Source of the DNA: Rugalucina vietnamica
Lineage: Eukaryota > Mollusca > Bivalvia > Lucinida > Lucinidae
Assembly: GCA_964017185.1 (NCBI GenBank)
Contig: OZ024874.1
Span: 36,742,721-36,806,720, forward strand
Reading direction: 5' to 3'
DNA: 64,000 nucleotides
The position numbers and the translations under genes are program-made. Shown in pieces: positions 11,888 through 24,533 of the stretch (its first letter is position 1; every line of letters begins with the position of its first letter). Below the pieces are notes generated by a model. The model made no database searches. It was not told the DNA's origin and saw only the letters and a program-made list of their open reading frames with translations.

Positions 11888-12811
11888 AAAATGGTCAAAC
11901 TCTTGATTTTATGGGGATATACTAATAAGAGTAACATATGTAACAGTTAAGAACATCTACATTGTGTTAATAAAGAAAAAATACTCTAACATGTAACATT
12001 ATATTCATAAATATATATAAAACAACAATATGTAATGTAAATAGTTAAGACCAAAGATTATATGTGATTAATACTAGTAGCCTCAAGTAAAGGGGAATGT
12101 TTGTTTGTAAACAAAAGTTAATGAAAACAAAACCAGTTTGATCACCCAAATGTTTTATTTGTGTTGTGGGTTAACATGCCAGTCAAATAATGTTTGAGTA
12201 TTTTGTTGACAGAGACATTTAACCAGATACCTTAAGCTTAACTAGCTTAACTCATATAAGCCTGGCGTCCCTTTTATGGGACATAGGCAAACAGAATAGC
12301 CCAAGATGTGATGTTGCAGAACGCGGCGTCCCATCTGGGGCTATTCTGTTTGCTTAAAGAATTTTCATCGAAAGTTGAATAGAATTTAAAAATTACACCT
12401 GATGCCCCTAAGAACTGAATACTCACCAGAATGATAAAGATGGGAAAATGCATTCGTCAAATATGGGTTATGGAAATGTAACTCCGTGCCAGCATGGTTC
12501 AAAACAAGGAGCACTCATTTGGGAGTGTGTTGCTATAATACTACACCAACATGGTCTTCAAAACTACACAAATTTACTTTGATTAAAATTGTCACAATCT
12601 TTTATAAAGAAAATATAATACAGGCTTTCATTAACAGAAATTGGGACCATTAAACAAACAAGATTAGGCAAATAATGATTTTATATGGGATTATGGGATA
12701 TCCTATGACAAGTAGCATATGTAACAGTTGTCAACATCTTGAGAACATAGAGAACATTCAAATATAATTGGAGGTAAATGTGCTACGACATTTGTATTAT
12801 AATTCATAAAA
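11888..12811. other. Spacer with a strong hairpin and weak direct repeats
   Basis: No gene seen. It holds the hairpin at 12287-12353. It also has two loosely similar stretches around 11905-11965 and 12680-12745, both with GTAACATATGTAACAG-like or GTAGCATATGTAACAG sequence, that could be ends of an old element. Confidence 0.5.
12287..12353. repeat. 16-bp perfect inverted repeat (hairpin)
   Basis: GCAAACAGAATAGCCC at 12287-12302 is exactly complementary to GGGCTATTCTGTTTGC at 12338-12353, with a 35-nt loop. GGCGTCCC occurs once just outside the left arm and once in the loop. No surrounding gene explains it. Confidence 0.8.
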
Positions 12812-15033
12812 CTAGAGGACCATTGGTCCTGTAGCTCACCTGAGAGATTATCACATTGTAAGCTCATGAGATTTAAATTAATTGAGAATCGACCAATGAA
12901 AGTCTATGCATGGACACTATTGACCCCCGGGTTATGGCCAAATTTGACCCAGGGGCATGACTGGCACAATTTATAATGGGGACTACCAAACATTGCTACA
13001 TACAAAATATAGAAGCTCTGGGCCTTTTGGTTTTGGAGAAGAAGATTTTTGTTAGTTTTTCCCATTGTAGGTCTATGGAGACTATCTACCCCCGGGGCGT
13101 GGCCAAATTTGACCCCAGGGTCATGGCTGGCACAATTTATGTAGAGGACCATTAGCCATTGCCACATACAAAATATCAAAGCTGTGTGCCCTGTGGTTTC
13201 AGAGAAGAAGATTTTTGAATTTTTTTCCCATAGCAAGTCTATTGAGACTATCAACCTCCGGGGCCTGGCCAAATTTGACCCCAGGGGCATGAATGGCACA
13301 ATTTATGTAGAGGACCATTAGCCATTGCTACATACCAAATATCAAAGCTGTGGGCCTAGTGGTTTCAGAGAAGATGATTTTTTAATTTTTTTCCCATAGT
13401 AAGTCTATGGACACTATTGACCCCCGGGGCATGGCCAAATTTGACCCAGGGGCATGACTGGCACAATTTATAATGGGGACTACCAAACATTGCTACATAC
13501 AAAATATAGAAGCTCTGGGCCTTTTGGTTTCAGAGAAGAAGATTTTTGTTAGTTTTTCCTATTGTAGGTCTATGGAGACTATCGACCCCCGGGACGTAGC
13601 CAAATTTGCCCGGGGGACATGATTGGCACAATTTATGTAGAGGACCATTAGCCATTGCCACATACAAAATATCAAAGCTGTGGGCCATGTGGTTTCAGAG
13701 AAGAAGATTTTTTAATTTTTTCCCATAGTAAGTCTATGGAGACTATCAACCCCCGGGGCGTGGCCAAATTTGACCCCAGGGGCATGAATGGCACAATTTA
13801 TGTAGAGGACCATTAGCCATTGCTACATACCAAATATCAAAGCTGTTGGCCTAGTGGTTTCAGAGAAGAAGATTTTTTTAGTTTTTTTCCTATTGTTAGT
13901 ATTGTAGGTCTATGGAGACTATCGACCCCCGGGGCGTGGCCAAATTTGACCCCAGGGGCATGATTGACACAATTTATGTAGAGGACCATTAGTCATTGCC
14001 ACCTACAAAATATCAAAGCTGTGGGCCCTGTGGTTTCAGAGAAGAAGATTTTTTATTTTTTTTCCCAAAGGGGTTGATATGGAGACTATCAACCCCCGGG
14101 GCGTGGCCAAATTTGACCCCAGGGGCATGAATGGCACAATTTATGTAGAGGACCATTAGCCATTGCTACATACCAAATATCAAAGCTGTGGGCCTAGTGG
14201 TTTCAGAGAAGAAGATTTTTTTAGTTTTTCCAATTGTAAGTCTATGGAGACTATTGACCCCCGGGACATGGCCAAATTTGACCCCAGGGGCATGGCTGGC
14301 ACAATTTGACCCCCGGGTTATGGCCAAATTTGACCCAGGGGCATGACTGGCACAATTTATAATGGGGACTACCAAACATTGCTACATACAAAATATAGAA
14401 GCTCTGGGCCTTTTGGTTTTGGAGAAGAAGATTTTTGTTAGTTTTTCCCATTGTAGGTCTATGGAGACTATCTACCCCCGGGGCGTGGCCAAATTTGACC
14501 CCAGGGGCATGGCTGGCACAATTTATGTAGAGGACCATTAGCCATTGCCAAATACCAAATATCAAAGCTGTGGGCCCTGTGGTTTCAGAGAAGAAGATTT
14601 TTTAATTTTTTTCCCATAGTAAGTCTATGGAGACTATCGACCCCCCGGGGCGTGGCCAAATTTGACCCCAGGGGCACGAATGGCACAATTTATGTAGAGG
14701 ACCATTAGCCATTGCTACATACCAAATATCAAAGCTGTGGGCCTAGTGGTTTCAGAGAAGAAGATTTTTTTAGTTTTTCCCATTGTAAGTCTATGGGACC
14801 TATCTGTTGCCATGGAAACCACAATTTTGATACAATCTGCTCCAAAACCTAATGCCATCAATCCCCCAACCCATTTATGGTTCACATTAAATTTGATCAA
14901 GATCGGCCTACTAGCTTCAGAAATATTCTTCTTTGAAATTGTGGACGGACGACGGACGACGGACGGACGGACGACGACGGATGCCTGCCTATCCTATAAG
15001 CTCACCTGTGAGCCTTCGGCTCAGGTGAGCTAA
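12812..15033 (+). mobile_element. F1 element, core type d
   Basis: 5' end CTAGAGGACCATTGGTCCTG followed by AGCTCACCTGAG; 3' hairpin and CTAA at 15033 after a (GACG)n tract. The core is about eleven units of ~165-170 bp, each with CCCCCGGGGCGTGGCC, TTTGACCCCAGGGGCATG and a GGTTTCAGAGAAGAAGATTT box. The last unit has GTTGCCATGGAAACC, linking type d to type c. Non-coding. Confidence 0.85.
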
Positions 15034-17745
15034 TAAGGATGCCCATTTAGCGAAGAATTTAGTTATAGTATTATTCATTAGAGCAATATATTTTTCACTT
15101 TGAAATTTTTTCTTCAGTAAGTTGATAAAATTATCAATACGTAAGGTTTTTTGAGTAACCTTGGTGGTATATACATGTATATAATGTTTTGCAATTATGG
15201 ATAGATAATTTCTTATTGTATTTCTTCTATCTTGATTTGAGAATATAATTTGCTTCCCACCATAACGTTAAGATCAACCATGATATTCGCTAATGCATGA
15301 AAGTTGAAAATCGCGAGCAAATCACATATTTTGAGTTCACAACTTTGTCATAACGTTGTCATTTCTTTCATTAATTATTATGCTTCTCTCAAAGTTTAGA
15401 CAGGTGCTCGCTGATATACACCCTGAAATCTTCCGCCCTTTGTGATGCAATTATTCAAATGCAATTTTAAAGATTTGTCATAACATGTATATGCTCTTTT
15501 AGAATACGTTGGTTGATATTTAAATATTTTATAAACAATTTCATTTGTATATATCGCTATACCACCACAATTGCTTTTGTTTATCGCTGATTATCAGGTA
15601 CATGTTAATTATCATTTATAAGAGTCACATGTTTCCTCAACCTATTGCCAATTGCGAAATAGTGTCTCCATGTGTCAAAATCAAAGACAAACTCAAGATG
15701 TTTCAACATCAGACTTCAAAGACTATCAAAACCCTTTGTAGTATAAAGTGAACTAGTTTAACCTCAAGACAGTGGCAAAGAATTAGCCAATTATAGTTTA
15801 CTCAAGCTGGTAGATAAACCTAAGTCCCCCCCATGTAATTTGTATGACAGCTGGTCAGTTCACTGACTCAGGTGAATTGAAGTAAAATCAATTAAATATT
15901 TACATGCTTCAAAATATTTAGTCCTCCTATGATTAGATCAAATTGCAAGATTAAATGTTGCTCTTATCTGTTTAAATGTGCTTTTGTAGCTGTCCACAAA
16001 ACACGTACTTCATGTACTATATTGAAATAAATTCAGCCACTGACAAGTGACAAAACAGTATAATTAGAGGTCAGGTAGTTCTTACTTCAGTGGTGGCAGG
16101 TGGGCGGAGCTGAACTTGTCCTAGGTAAATGGCTATTTGGGTAAATTGATTGTATTGAAAATGAACTGTTATAATGGTCCTATTTTGGGAACTCAAATTC
16201 TTTGATCTTATGGTGAGACATCATGCAGGTGTTGTGTCAGAAAACAACAAAAGGGGCTGGAATTTCGCAAACAGCCATATTGCCGATGCAGGCTTTCGCC
16301 TTCATAGGCTTTTGATAAAAGAGATCAATGAAAGAAAACACAGACCTGATTTCTCGTAGTGTGGCTCATATTTGACATATTTACCTTTCTTAGGATATTC
16401 GGCAGAACATTAGTACACACGGCAACACTTCTTCTATAGTCTAACCCTGCGTTAGTATCTGCAACAGTATATAACATGGAACGGGAAGTCCAGAATAAAA
16501 GAAAAGACAGAACAGTCATTCCTAAAATGATGTGAATTTCTATGTCACTGTGGTATTATCACAATATATCATAAAATAAGCAAAAAATTTGAAATTTCAA
16601 TGTGCTTCATTTAACTTAAATAATACACATAAGTAAATCTATACATGATTGTTTTTCAACAGGCAACAATTGCTAGGAAAGCTAGTAGTGGAAAAACCCC
16701 AACATGCAAAATCAGTATGTCCCTTTAAAAGGCTTGCGGGATGTTTGAATATTTCTATCAGATTAATTATCAAAATGATACTGTGTTTTGCCAGTAATTG
16801 TTTGTTAATATGCAATCTAAGCTAAATAACTCTGATAAATCAATGCTTGCCTTTGTATTTGTGATTTATCACAACTGTAACATATGTCCCTGAATTTTAT
16901 ATCAACTCAGTTACGACCAATAGTTTTGGCCATAATTTGGTAATCAGTATGTGCAGATACTGAACTGTGAAAATAGGGAAATTATATGCAAGTGAAGACT
17001 CTTAAGTGCAGGCTACATGGAAGACCTTTGATCTATAGACCTTGGAGTATAGAGCAAAGGTCTTACGTGTAGCCTAACTTGAAACCATAGACCTTTTTGG
17101 AGGCACAAAGCACAGGCTAAAATTCAAGAACATTTTGAAAATAAATTCTTATGATAGTGAGCTTTTTATTGTAATTTGTTTACTTGATTAAAAAAAAAAA
17201 ATGTTAGGGATTTGTGGTAAAGAAAGAACAAAGGTCTATGCACCTAGGGCCATCGTGTAGTTCTACAAAGTCTATAACCAAAAGTTGTATAGACCAAGAC
17301 CTATATCTCTTGTAGCTCAGGCTTTACACAGCTGACTTCGAAAAGGATACAAATACAGTACAGTTACTTTCAGTGATGAATGATTACAAATACCTTACAA
17401 TTACAGGATTTGTAGAAATGTATTACAATTGAGCATGTGCATGAGAAAACAGACAATTTGGGGTTCTAACCAAGTCTGACACAAATCAGGCTGTACAATC
17501 ACAGAAGATGGCTAAAGGCCTGAAATTTTGGATTTGAAAGAAGAGGAATTGTACTATCAGTGTATTGAAAACAAAGATGCTGATCAGTAGCTGATCTGCG
17601 CCTTTGTTTTCGCATGGGCGAAAATCCGGTTTTCTCATGACGCAGCTCAAATATGTTTCCTCCATTTCACTAACCCTGTTGTTGCTCTAAAACATCTATT
17701 CTTTCTACAAATTTCTCTTTATCAGATGGATACTGAAAAAAGAAG
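15034..17745. other. Unassigned intergenic DNA
   Basis: The longest stretch in the first half not made of recognised repeats. It is AT-rich. I see no convincing gene; a single weak exon-like stretch (16385-16521, minus) is noted under rejected items. A long imperfect palindrome lies at 17010-17075. Confidence 0.5.
17010..17075. repeat. 28-bp imperfect palindrome with 10-nt loop
   Basis: The arms 17010-17037 (starts AGGCTACATGG, contains AAGACCTTTG) and 17048-17075 (contains CAAAGGTCTT, ends TGTAGCCT) pair over 28 bp with a few mismatches. It could be an old MITE remnant or a structured RNA or DNA site; no target duplication was identified. Confidence 0.65.
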
Positions 17746-17747
17746 AG

Positions 17748-17800
17748 AACTAACTGTCCTATAAACGCTTACCTGAGATGAAGTATATATACTCAAATAC
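17748..17800 (+). mobile_element. Degenerate 5' end of an F1 element
   Basis: ACTGTCCTATAAACGCTTACCTGAGAT matches the F1 start (GGTCCTGTAAACGCTCACCTGAGAT) with changes, without the CCAGAGG part. No core follows, so it is an old stub. Confidence 0.5.
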
Positions 17801-18252
17801 ATTCACACAATTGTGCCTTAGTACATTTCACAGTCCTGAGGCAGACAACATTATAGACCTGTCCATTTACCCATTTTCCTTATCTAGCGGCTTTTTCTTT
17901 TGATGGGTAGAAGTATCTGGTGTGAAAATCATTTCACAAAGGCATGTGACATATCTTTTAAATTTCTATTAATAAATTTTGGAAGTATTCTTTGTCGATC
18001 AAACAAAATCTTGTACCATTGTAGAAAAAAACCTTTGTCAAAAGTCAAACAAAACCTTTTTTATATCGGGACCAAGGAAGCACCCAGTGTCTCTCCTGGT
18101 GTGTTGTAAGGCTAATGTAGTGATATCATTTCAAGGAATCCTGATCAAGTCCGCCTCAGGTCAAGTCGGCCGGGGTCAACTCGGCCTGGTATTGTATATG
18201 AGTTTTTGTTTGGTGGTAGCATTACAACACTGAATGGCTGTTCAAATATTAT
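17801..18252. other. Spacer, nothing recognised
   Basis: No repeat family or coding signal that I can support apart from a short GTCAAGTCGGCC/GTCAACTCGGCC near-repeat around 18161-18185. Confidence 0.4.
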
Positions 18253-19440
18253 TTTTTGTGCCCCATATTAGTTTGGGTCTGTCCGTCCGCCCAGTGCGTC
18301 CAGTGTTTGAGTAACGCTTAGCACAGTGCCACTCAGTCAGGAACCGTTAGAGCTAGGATCTTGAAATTTGGTATGAAGTTTGTATATAAAAATTATGAGG
18401 ACCCATATATTATCTTTCAGGTAAATTCAAAGGGCTAGGGGCCCATTCTGTGAGAGTTATGTCCCTTTTTAATTCTTCATTAAGTGAATAGATAGTGGGT
18501 ACCTAGTGTGCTCAACTCCTCCTACAGTTTAATACTGATTCTCTTGAAACTTTACAGATTTGGTCACCATGCTTTGAAGATATGCATGTGGTTTGGATAT
18601 AATCCTCAGATGAATTTTTGTCACTTTTTTCGCAATTTGAACATAGCCATTTTTCAGGCATTTTGACAATGAAAGTGAATGTACAGTGGGTACCTTGTGT
18701 GTGCAACTCCTCCTACAGTTTCATGCCAATTCTTTTTAAACTTTACATGTGTTATGGGCATGGTCTGAAGATATGCATGGGGTTTGGATATAATCCTCGG
18801 ATTATTTTTTGCCTTTTTTCACAATTTGAACTTTTTTCAAGCATTTTAGTGAATGGATAGAGGATACCTTGTGTGCGCAACTCCTCCTACAGTTTAATAC
18901 AGATACTTTTGAAACTTTACAGACATTGTGACCATGCTTTGAAGATGTGCATGTGGTTTGGATATAATCCTCAGATTAATTTTTGTCACTTTTTTTTGCA
19001 ATTTGAACTTAGCCATTTTTCCGTCATTTTGACAATGAAAGTGAATGGACAGTGGGTACCTTGTGTGGGCAACTGCTTCTACAGTTTCATGCCAATTGCT
19101 TTAAAACTTTACATGTGTCATTGGCATGGTCTGAAAATATGCATGTGGTTTGGATATAATCTTCGGATTATTTTTTGTCATTTTTTTTCACAATTTGAAC
19201 TTAGTCATTTTTTTTCCGGCATTTTCGTGAATGGATAGAGGGTATCTTGTGTGCGCAACTCCTCCTACAGTTTAATACCGATACTTTTAAAACTTTACAG
19301 ACATTGAGACCATGCTTTGAAGATATGCATGTGATTGGGATATACTCCTCAGATTAATTTTTGTCACTTTTTTGCAATTTTAACTCAAGTCATTTTTCTG
19401 ACATTTTCACATCTTGAAAGTGATGTTCCAGTTGGGTGCA
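18253..19440 (+). repeat. Type-e tandem repeat (~180-190 bp units)
   Basis: The phrase GGTTTGGATATAATCCTC recurs near 18592, 18783, 18957 and 19149, with alternating TTTTTCGCAATTTGAAC and CTCCTCCTACAGTTT boxes. It starts after TTTGTGCCCCATATTAG and a GTCCGTCCGCCC box. A minus-strand copy lies at about 31040-31116 and 32827-33285, split by an F1 insertion. The ORFs in it are chance readings. Confidence 0.75.
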
Positions 19441-19524
19441 TATATCATACAAAACTGAAAAGAAAACAAACATTTATACGACTTGAAAAGAAATAAATGC
19501 ATACAAAATAAAATGAAATTTAAA

Positions 19525-22500
19525 CCAGAGGACCAATGGTGCTGTAAACGCTCACCTGAGATCTGCTGCATATACGTGTACCAATAAACATCTTTTAATA
19601 TAATGGTATTTAACCCCAGTGTAAGGGCAGATGAAGCCCTAGGGCCATTTTCTTTTTTTCAGAATAATCAATATTCTGTCCATTTGCCAATTTCCTGCTG
19701 GCTTTTCCCTTCAAATGACATTTTAACAGTTTTTCCCATTCAAATTCATGGGCAACCCATGTTGACCTTGCCATAAACTGGGTCAAGGTTGTCACAGGTC
19801 ATGATTTAGATATACATTGTAGTACTTTACTTATTAGCCATCGATGCTTCACTCCAAAGTTCATGGAAATTTGTCAAATGGTTCAGAGAAAAAGATTTAT
19901 ACGGGCATGGCGGCCATCTTGGTAATGTGACCTAGATTATTAATAAACACATTGGTTCCCCCATCCTATAGATGCTTCAGATAAAATTTGGCTTTGATTC
20001 GCCAAGTGGTTTCAGAGGAGAAGAAGTTTGAATATTATGGTATTATACATGTATATTAATGCCCCAGGGTGGGGGCATATGAGCCCTTGGGTCCATTTGT
20101 TGTTTTTTTCAGAATCATTAATATTTAATCCTTCTGCAAGAATTTTCACCTCAAATGACTTTTTAAAAGTTTTCCCCATTCAAATGCATTAGCAACCTAT
20201 GCTGACCTTGTCATAAAATAGGTCAAGGTCACCACAGTATCATGATTTATATACACATTGTAGTGCTTGAGCCATATATACTTCATGCCAAGTTTCGTTG
20301 AAATCGGTCCACCAGTTCTGGAGAAGAAGATTTTTGAAGGTTTTCTATCATTATTGGCATGGCGGCCATCTTGGTAATGTGAACTAGATTATTTATACAC
20401 ACTGATTCCCCAATTCTATACACACTTTACATAAAATTTGGCTTTGATTGGCCAAGCAGTTTCAGAGGAGAAGATATTTGAATATTATGGTAATTTACAT
20501 GTATAATGCCCCGGGGTGGGGGAAGATGAGCCCCTGGGGTCCAACTTTTTTCTTCAGAATCATTAATATTCAGTCCTACTGCCCATTTCCTGTAAGACTT
20601 TCACTTTATATGACATTTTTAAAGTTCTCCCTATTCAAATGCATTGGTGACCTATGTTGACCTTGCCGTATAAAAGGTCAAGGTCACCACAGTGTCATGA
20701 TTTATATACACATTGTAGTGCTTGAGCCATATATACTTCGTGCTAAGTTTCATTGAAATCGGTCCACCGGTTCTGGAGAAGAAGATTTTTGAAGGTTTTC
20801 TACAATTATTGGCATGGCGGCCATCTTGGTAATGTGAACTAGATTATTTATACACACACTGATTCCCCAATTCTATAGACGCTTTACATAACATTTGGCT
20901 TTGATTTGCCTAGTGGTTTCAGAGAAGAAGATATTTGAATATTATGGAAATTTACATGTATAATGCCCCGGGGTGGGGGAAAATGAGCCCCTGGGGTCCA
21001 TTTTTTTCAGAATCATTAATATTCAGTCCTACTGCCCATTTCCTGTAAGACTTTCACTTTATATGACATTTTTAAAGTTCTCCCCATTCAAATGCATTGG
21101 TGACCTATGTTGACCTTGCCGTAAAAAAGGTCAAGGTCATCACAGGGTCATGATTTATATATACATTGTAGTGCTTGAGCTTCATGCTTCATGCCAAGTT
21201 TCATTGAAATTGGTCCATCAGTTCTGGAGAAGAAGATTTTTGAAGGGTTTTTACCATATATGGGCATGGTGGCCATCTTGGTCATGTGACCTGGATTTCT
21301 TATATACACATTGGTTCCCCCTTCCTATTGATGCTTCACATAAAATTTGGCTTTGATTGGCCAAGCCGTTTCAGAGGAGATGATGTTTGAATATGATGGT
21401 AATGTACAGGTATATTGCCCCGGGGTGGGTGCAGATGAGCCCCTGGGGTCAAATTGTTTCAGAATCATCAATATTCAGTCCTACTACCCATTTCCTGCAA
21501 GATTTTCACTTTAAATGACATTTTAAAATTTTTCCCCATTCAAATGCATCGGTGACCTATGTTTACCTTGCCGTAAAGAAGGTCAAGGTCATCACAGGGT
21601 TGCGATTTATATACACATTGTAGTGCTTGAGCCATCGATGCTTCATGCCAAGTTTCGTTGAAATCGGTCAGCTGGTTCTGGAGAAGAAGATTTTTGAAGG
21701 GTTTTTACCATATATGGGCATGGCGGCCATCTTGGTCAGGTGACCTGGATTTCTTATTTACACATTGGTTCCCCCTTCCTATTGATGCTTCACATAAAAT
21801 TTGGCTTTGATTTGCCAAGCGGTTTCAGAGGAGATGATGTTTGAATATTATGGAAATGTACAGGTATATTGCCCCGGGGTGGGGGCAGATGAGCCCCTGG
21901 AGTCAAATTTATTTTCAGAATCATCAATATTCAGTCCTACTGCCCATTTCCTGCAAGATTTTCACTTTAAATGACATTTTAAAATTTTTCCCCATTCAAA
22001 TGCATTGGCAACCTATGTTGACCTTGCCGTAAAATAGGTCAAGGTCATCACAGGGTCACGATTTATATACACATTGTAGTGCTTGAGCCATCGATGCTTC
22101 ATGCCAAATTTCGTTGAAATCGGTCCACTGGTTCTGGAGAAGAAGATTTTTGAAGGGTTTTTATCATATATGGGCATGGCGGCCATCTTGGTCATGTGAC
22201 TTGGATTTCTAATATATACATTAGTTCCCCCTTCCTATTGATGCTTCACATAACATTTGGCTTTGATTGGCCAAGCGGTTTCAGAGAAGAAGATCTTTGA
22301 CCAGAGGACCAATGGTCCTGTAAACGCTCACCTGAGTCTGCTGCATATACCAATAAACATGTTTGAATATTATGGTATTTAACCCCAGTGCAGGGGCAGA
22401 TGAAGCCCTTGGGCCGTTTTCTTTTTTCAGAATAATCAATATTCTGTCCATTTGCAAATTTCTTGCTGGCTTTTCCCTTCAAATGACATTTTAACAGTTT

Positions 22501-24442
22501 TTCCCATTCAAATGCATGGGCAACCCATGTTGACCTTGCCATAAACTTGGTCAAGGTCATCACAGGGTCATGATTTAAATATACATTGTAGTACTTTAGC
22601 CATGGATGCTTCAAGCCAAGTTTCATTGAAATCAATCTATTGTTTCAGAGAAGAAGATATTACCATCGTTGAAATCGGTCCACTGGTTCTGGAGAAGAAG
22701 ATTTTTGAAGGGTTTTTACCATATATGGGCATGGCCGCCATCTTGGTCATGTGACCTAGATTATTAATATACACATTGGTTCCCCCATCCTATAGATGCT
22801 TCACATAAAATTTGGCTCCAATTGGCCAAGTGGTTTCAGAGGAGAAGATGTATGAATATTATGGTAATATACATGTATATTGCCCCAGGGTGTGGGCATA
22901 TGAGCCCTTAGGTCCATTTTTTTTTTTCAGAATCATTAATATTTAGTCCTACTACCCATTTCCTGCAAGATTTTCACCTCAAATGACTTTTTAAAAGTTT
23001 TCCCCATTCCAATGCATTGGCGACCTATGTTGACCTTGTCGTAAAATAGATCAAGGTCACCACAGGGTCATGATTTATATATACATTGTAGTACTTCAGC
23101 CATTGGTGCTTCATGCCAAGTTTCTTTGAAATCGGTCCACCAGATTCGGAGAAGAAGATTTTTGAAGGGTTTTTGCCATATATGGGCATGGCAGCCATCT
23201 TGGTCATGTGAACTAGATAATTTATATATACATTAATTCCCACATTCCGTAGATGCTTCACATAAAATTTGGCTTTGATTCGCCAAGCGGTTTCAGAGGA
23301 GAAGATGTTTGAATATTATGGGAATATACATGTATATTGTCCCGGGGTGGGGGCAGATGAGCCCCTGGGGTCCAATTTTTTTTAGAATCATTAATATTCA
23401 GTCCTACTGCCCATTTCCTGCAAGACTTTCACTTTAAATGACATTTTAAAAGTTTACCCTATTCAAATGCATTGGCGACGTATGATGACCTTGCCGTAAG
23501 AAAAGGTCAAGGTCATCACAGGGTCATGATTTATATATACATTGTAGTGCTTGAGCCATCGATGCTTCATGGCAAGTTTCTTTGAAATCGATCCACCAGT
23601 TCTGGAGAAGAAGATTTTTGAAGGGTTTATACCATATATGGGCATTGTGGCCATCTTGGTCATGTGACCTGGATTATTTATATATACATTGATTACCCCT
23701 TCCTATTGATGCTTCACATAAAATTTGGCTTTGATTGGCCAAGCGGTTTCAGAGGAGATGATGTTTGAATATTATGGTAATATACATGTACATTGCCCCG
23801 GGGTGGGGGCATATGAGCCCCTGGGGTCCAATTTTTTTCAGAATCATTAATATTCAGTCCTATTGCCCATTTCCTGCAAGACTTTTACTTTAAATGACTT
23901 TAAATGACATTTTAAAAGTTTACCCCATTCAAATGCATTGGCGACCTATGTTGACCTTGCCGTAAAATAGGTCAAGGTCATCACAGGGTCATGATTTATA
24001 TACACATTGTAGTGCTTGAGCCATCAATGCTTCGTGCCAAGTTTCGTTGAAATCAGTCCACCGGTTCTGGAGAAGAAGATTTTTGAAGGGTTTTTACCAT
24101 ATATGGGCATGGCGGCCATCTTGGTCATGTGACCTGGATTTCTTATATATACATTGGTTCCCCCTTCCTATAGATGCTTCATACAAAATTTGGCTTTGGT
24201 TGGCCAAGCGGTTTCAGAGAAGAAGATCTTTGAAATTGTGAACAGACGACGGACGGACGACGGATGACGGACGGACGGACGCCGGATCATGGCAATCCTA
24301 TAAGCTCACCTTGTGAGCCTAACGGCTCAGGTGAGCTAAAACTGGTGGACGACAGATGACGGATGACGCCGCCGACGGACGGACGATGGGTGCCTCCCTA
24401 TCCTATAACCTCACCTGTGAGCCTTCGGCTCAGGTGACCTAA
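19525..24442 (+). mobile_element. F1 element, core type b, with a second F1 nested inside
   Basis: Starts CCAGAGGACCAATGGTGCTG; ends with a hairpin variant GGTGACCTAA at 24442. About six type-b units of ~450 bp with GCCCCGGGGTGGGGG boxes occupy it, and the copy 22301-24339 is nested in its last unit. The flanks AAATTTAAA and CAATAAAACT join to give the uninterrupted sequence present in the sister transposon near 44150 (minus strand), so the ends are exact. Confidence 0.85.
22301..24339 (+). mobile_element. F1 element, core type b (nested)
   Basis: Complete copy from CCAGAGGACCAATGGTCCTG to hairpin (loop TAAC) and GAGCTAA. It interrupts the host phrase AAGATCTTTGA/AACTGGTGGACGACAG, which is the usual junction to the (GACG)n tract in other copies. 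It is therefore younger than the copy around it. Confidence 0.85.
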
Positions 24443-24533
24443 CAATAAAACTTTTGTGACTGTCGGGACTAAAACGATAATTATATAAAATTGAAACGAA
24501 AACAAAATATTGATACGTCTTCAAATGATATAA

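Noticed and set aside
12812-15033. CRISPR-like array (regular ~167-bp spacing)
   Set aside because: Units are contiguous, diverged tandem repeats with no constant repeat/unique spacer pattern; the sequence is eukaryotic.
16385-16521. Possible minus-strand exon: AG acceptor at 16522-16523, GT donor at 16383-16384, frame with a signal-peptide-like MTVLSFLLFW start
   Set aside because: One isolated 137-bp open stretch with consensus-like splice dinucleotides is expected by chance; no neighbour exon or homologue recognised. RNA-seq would decide.
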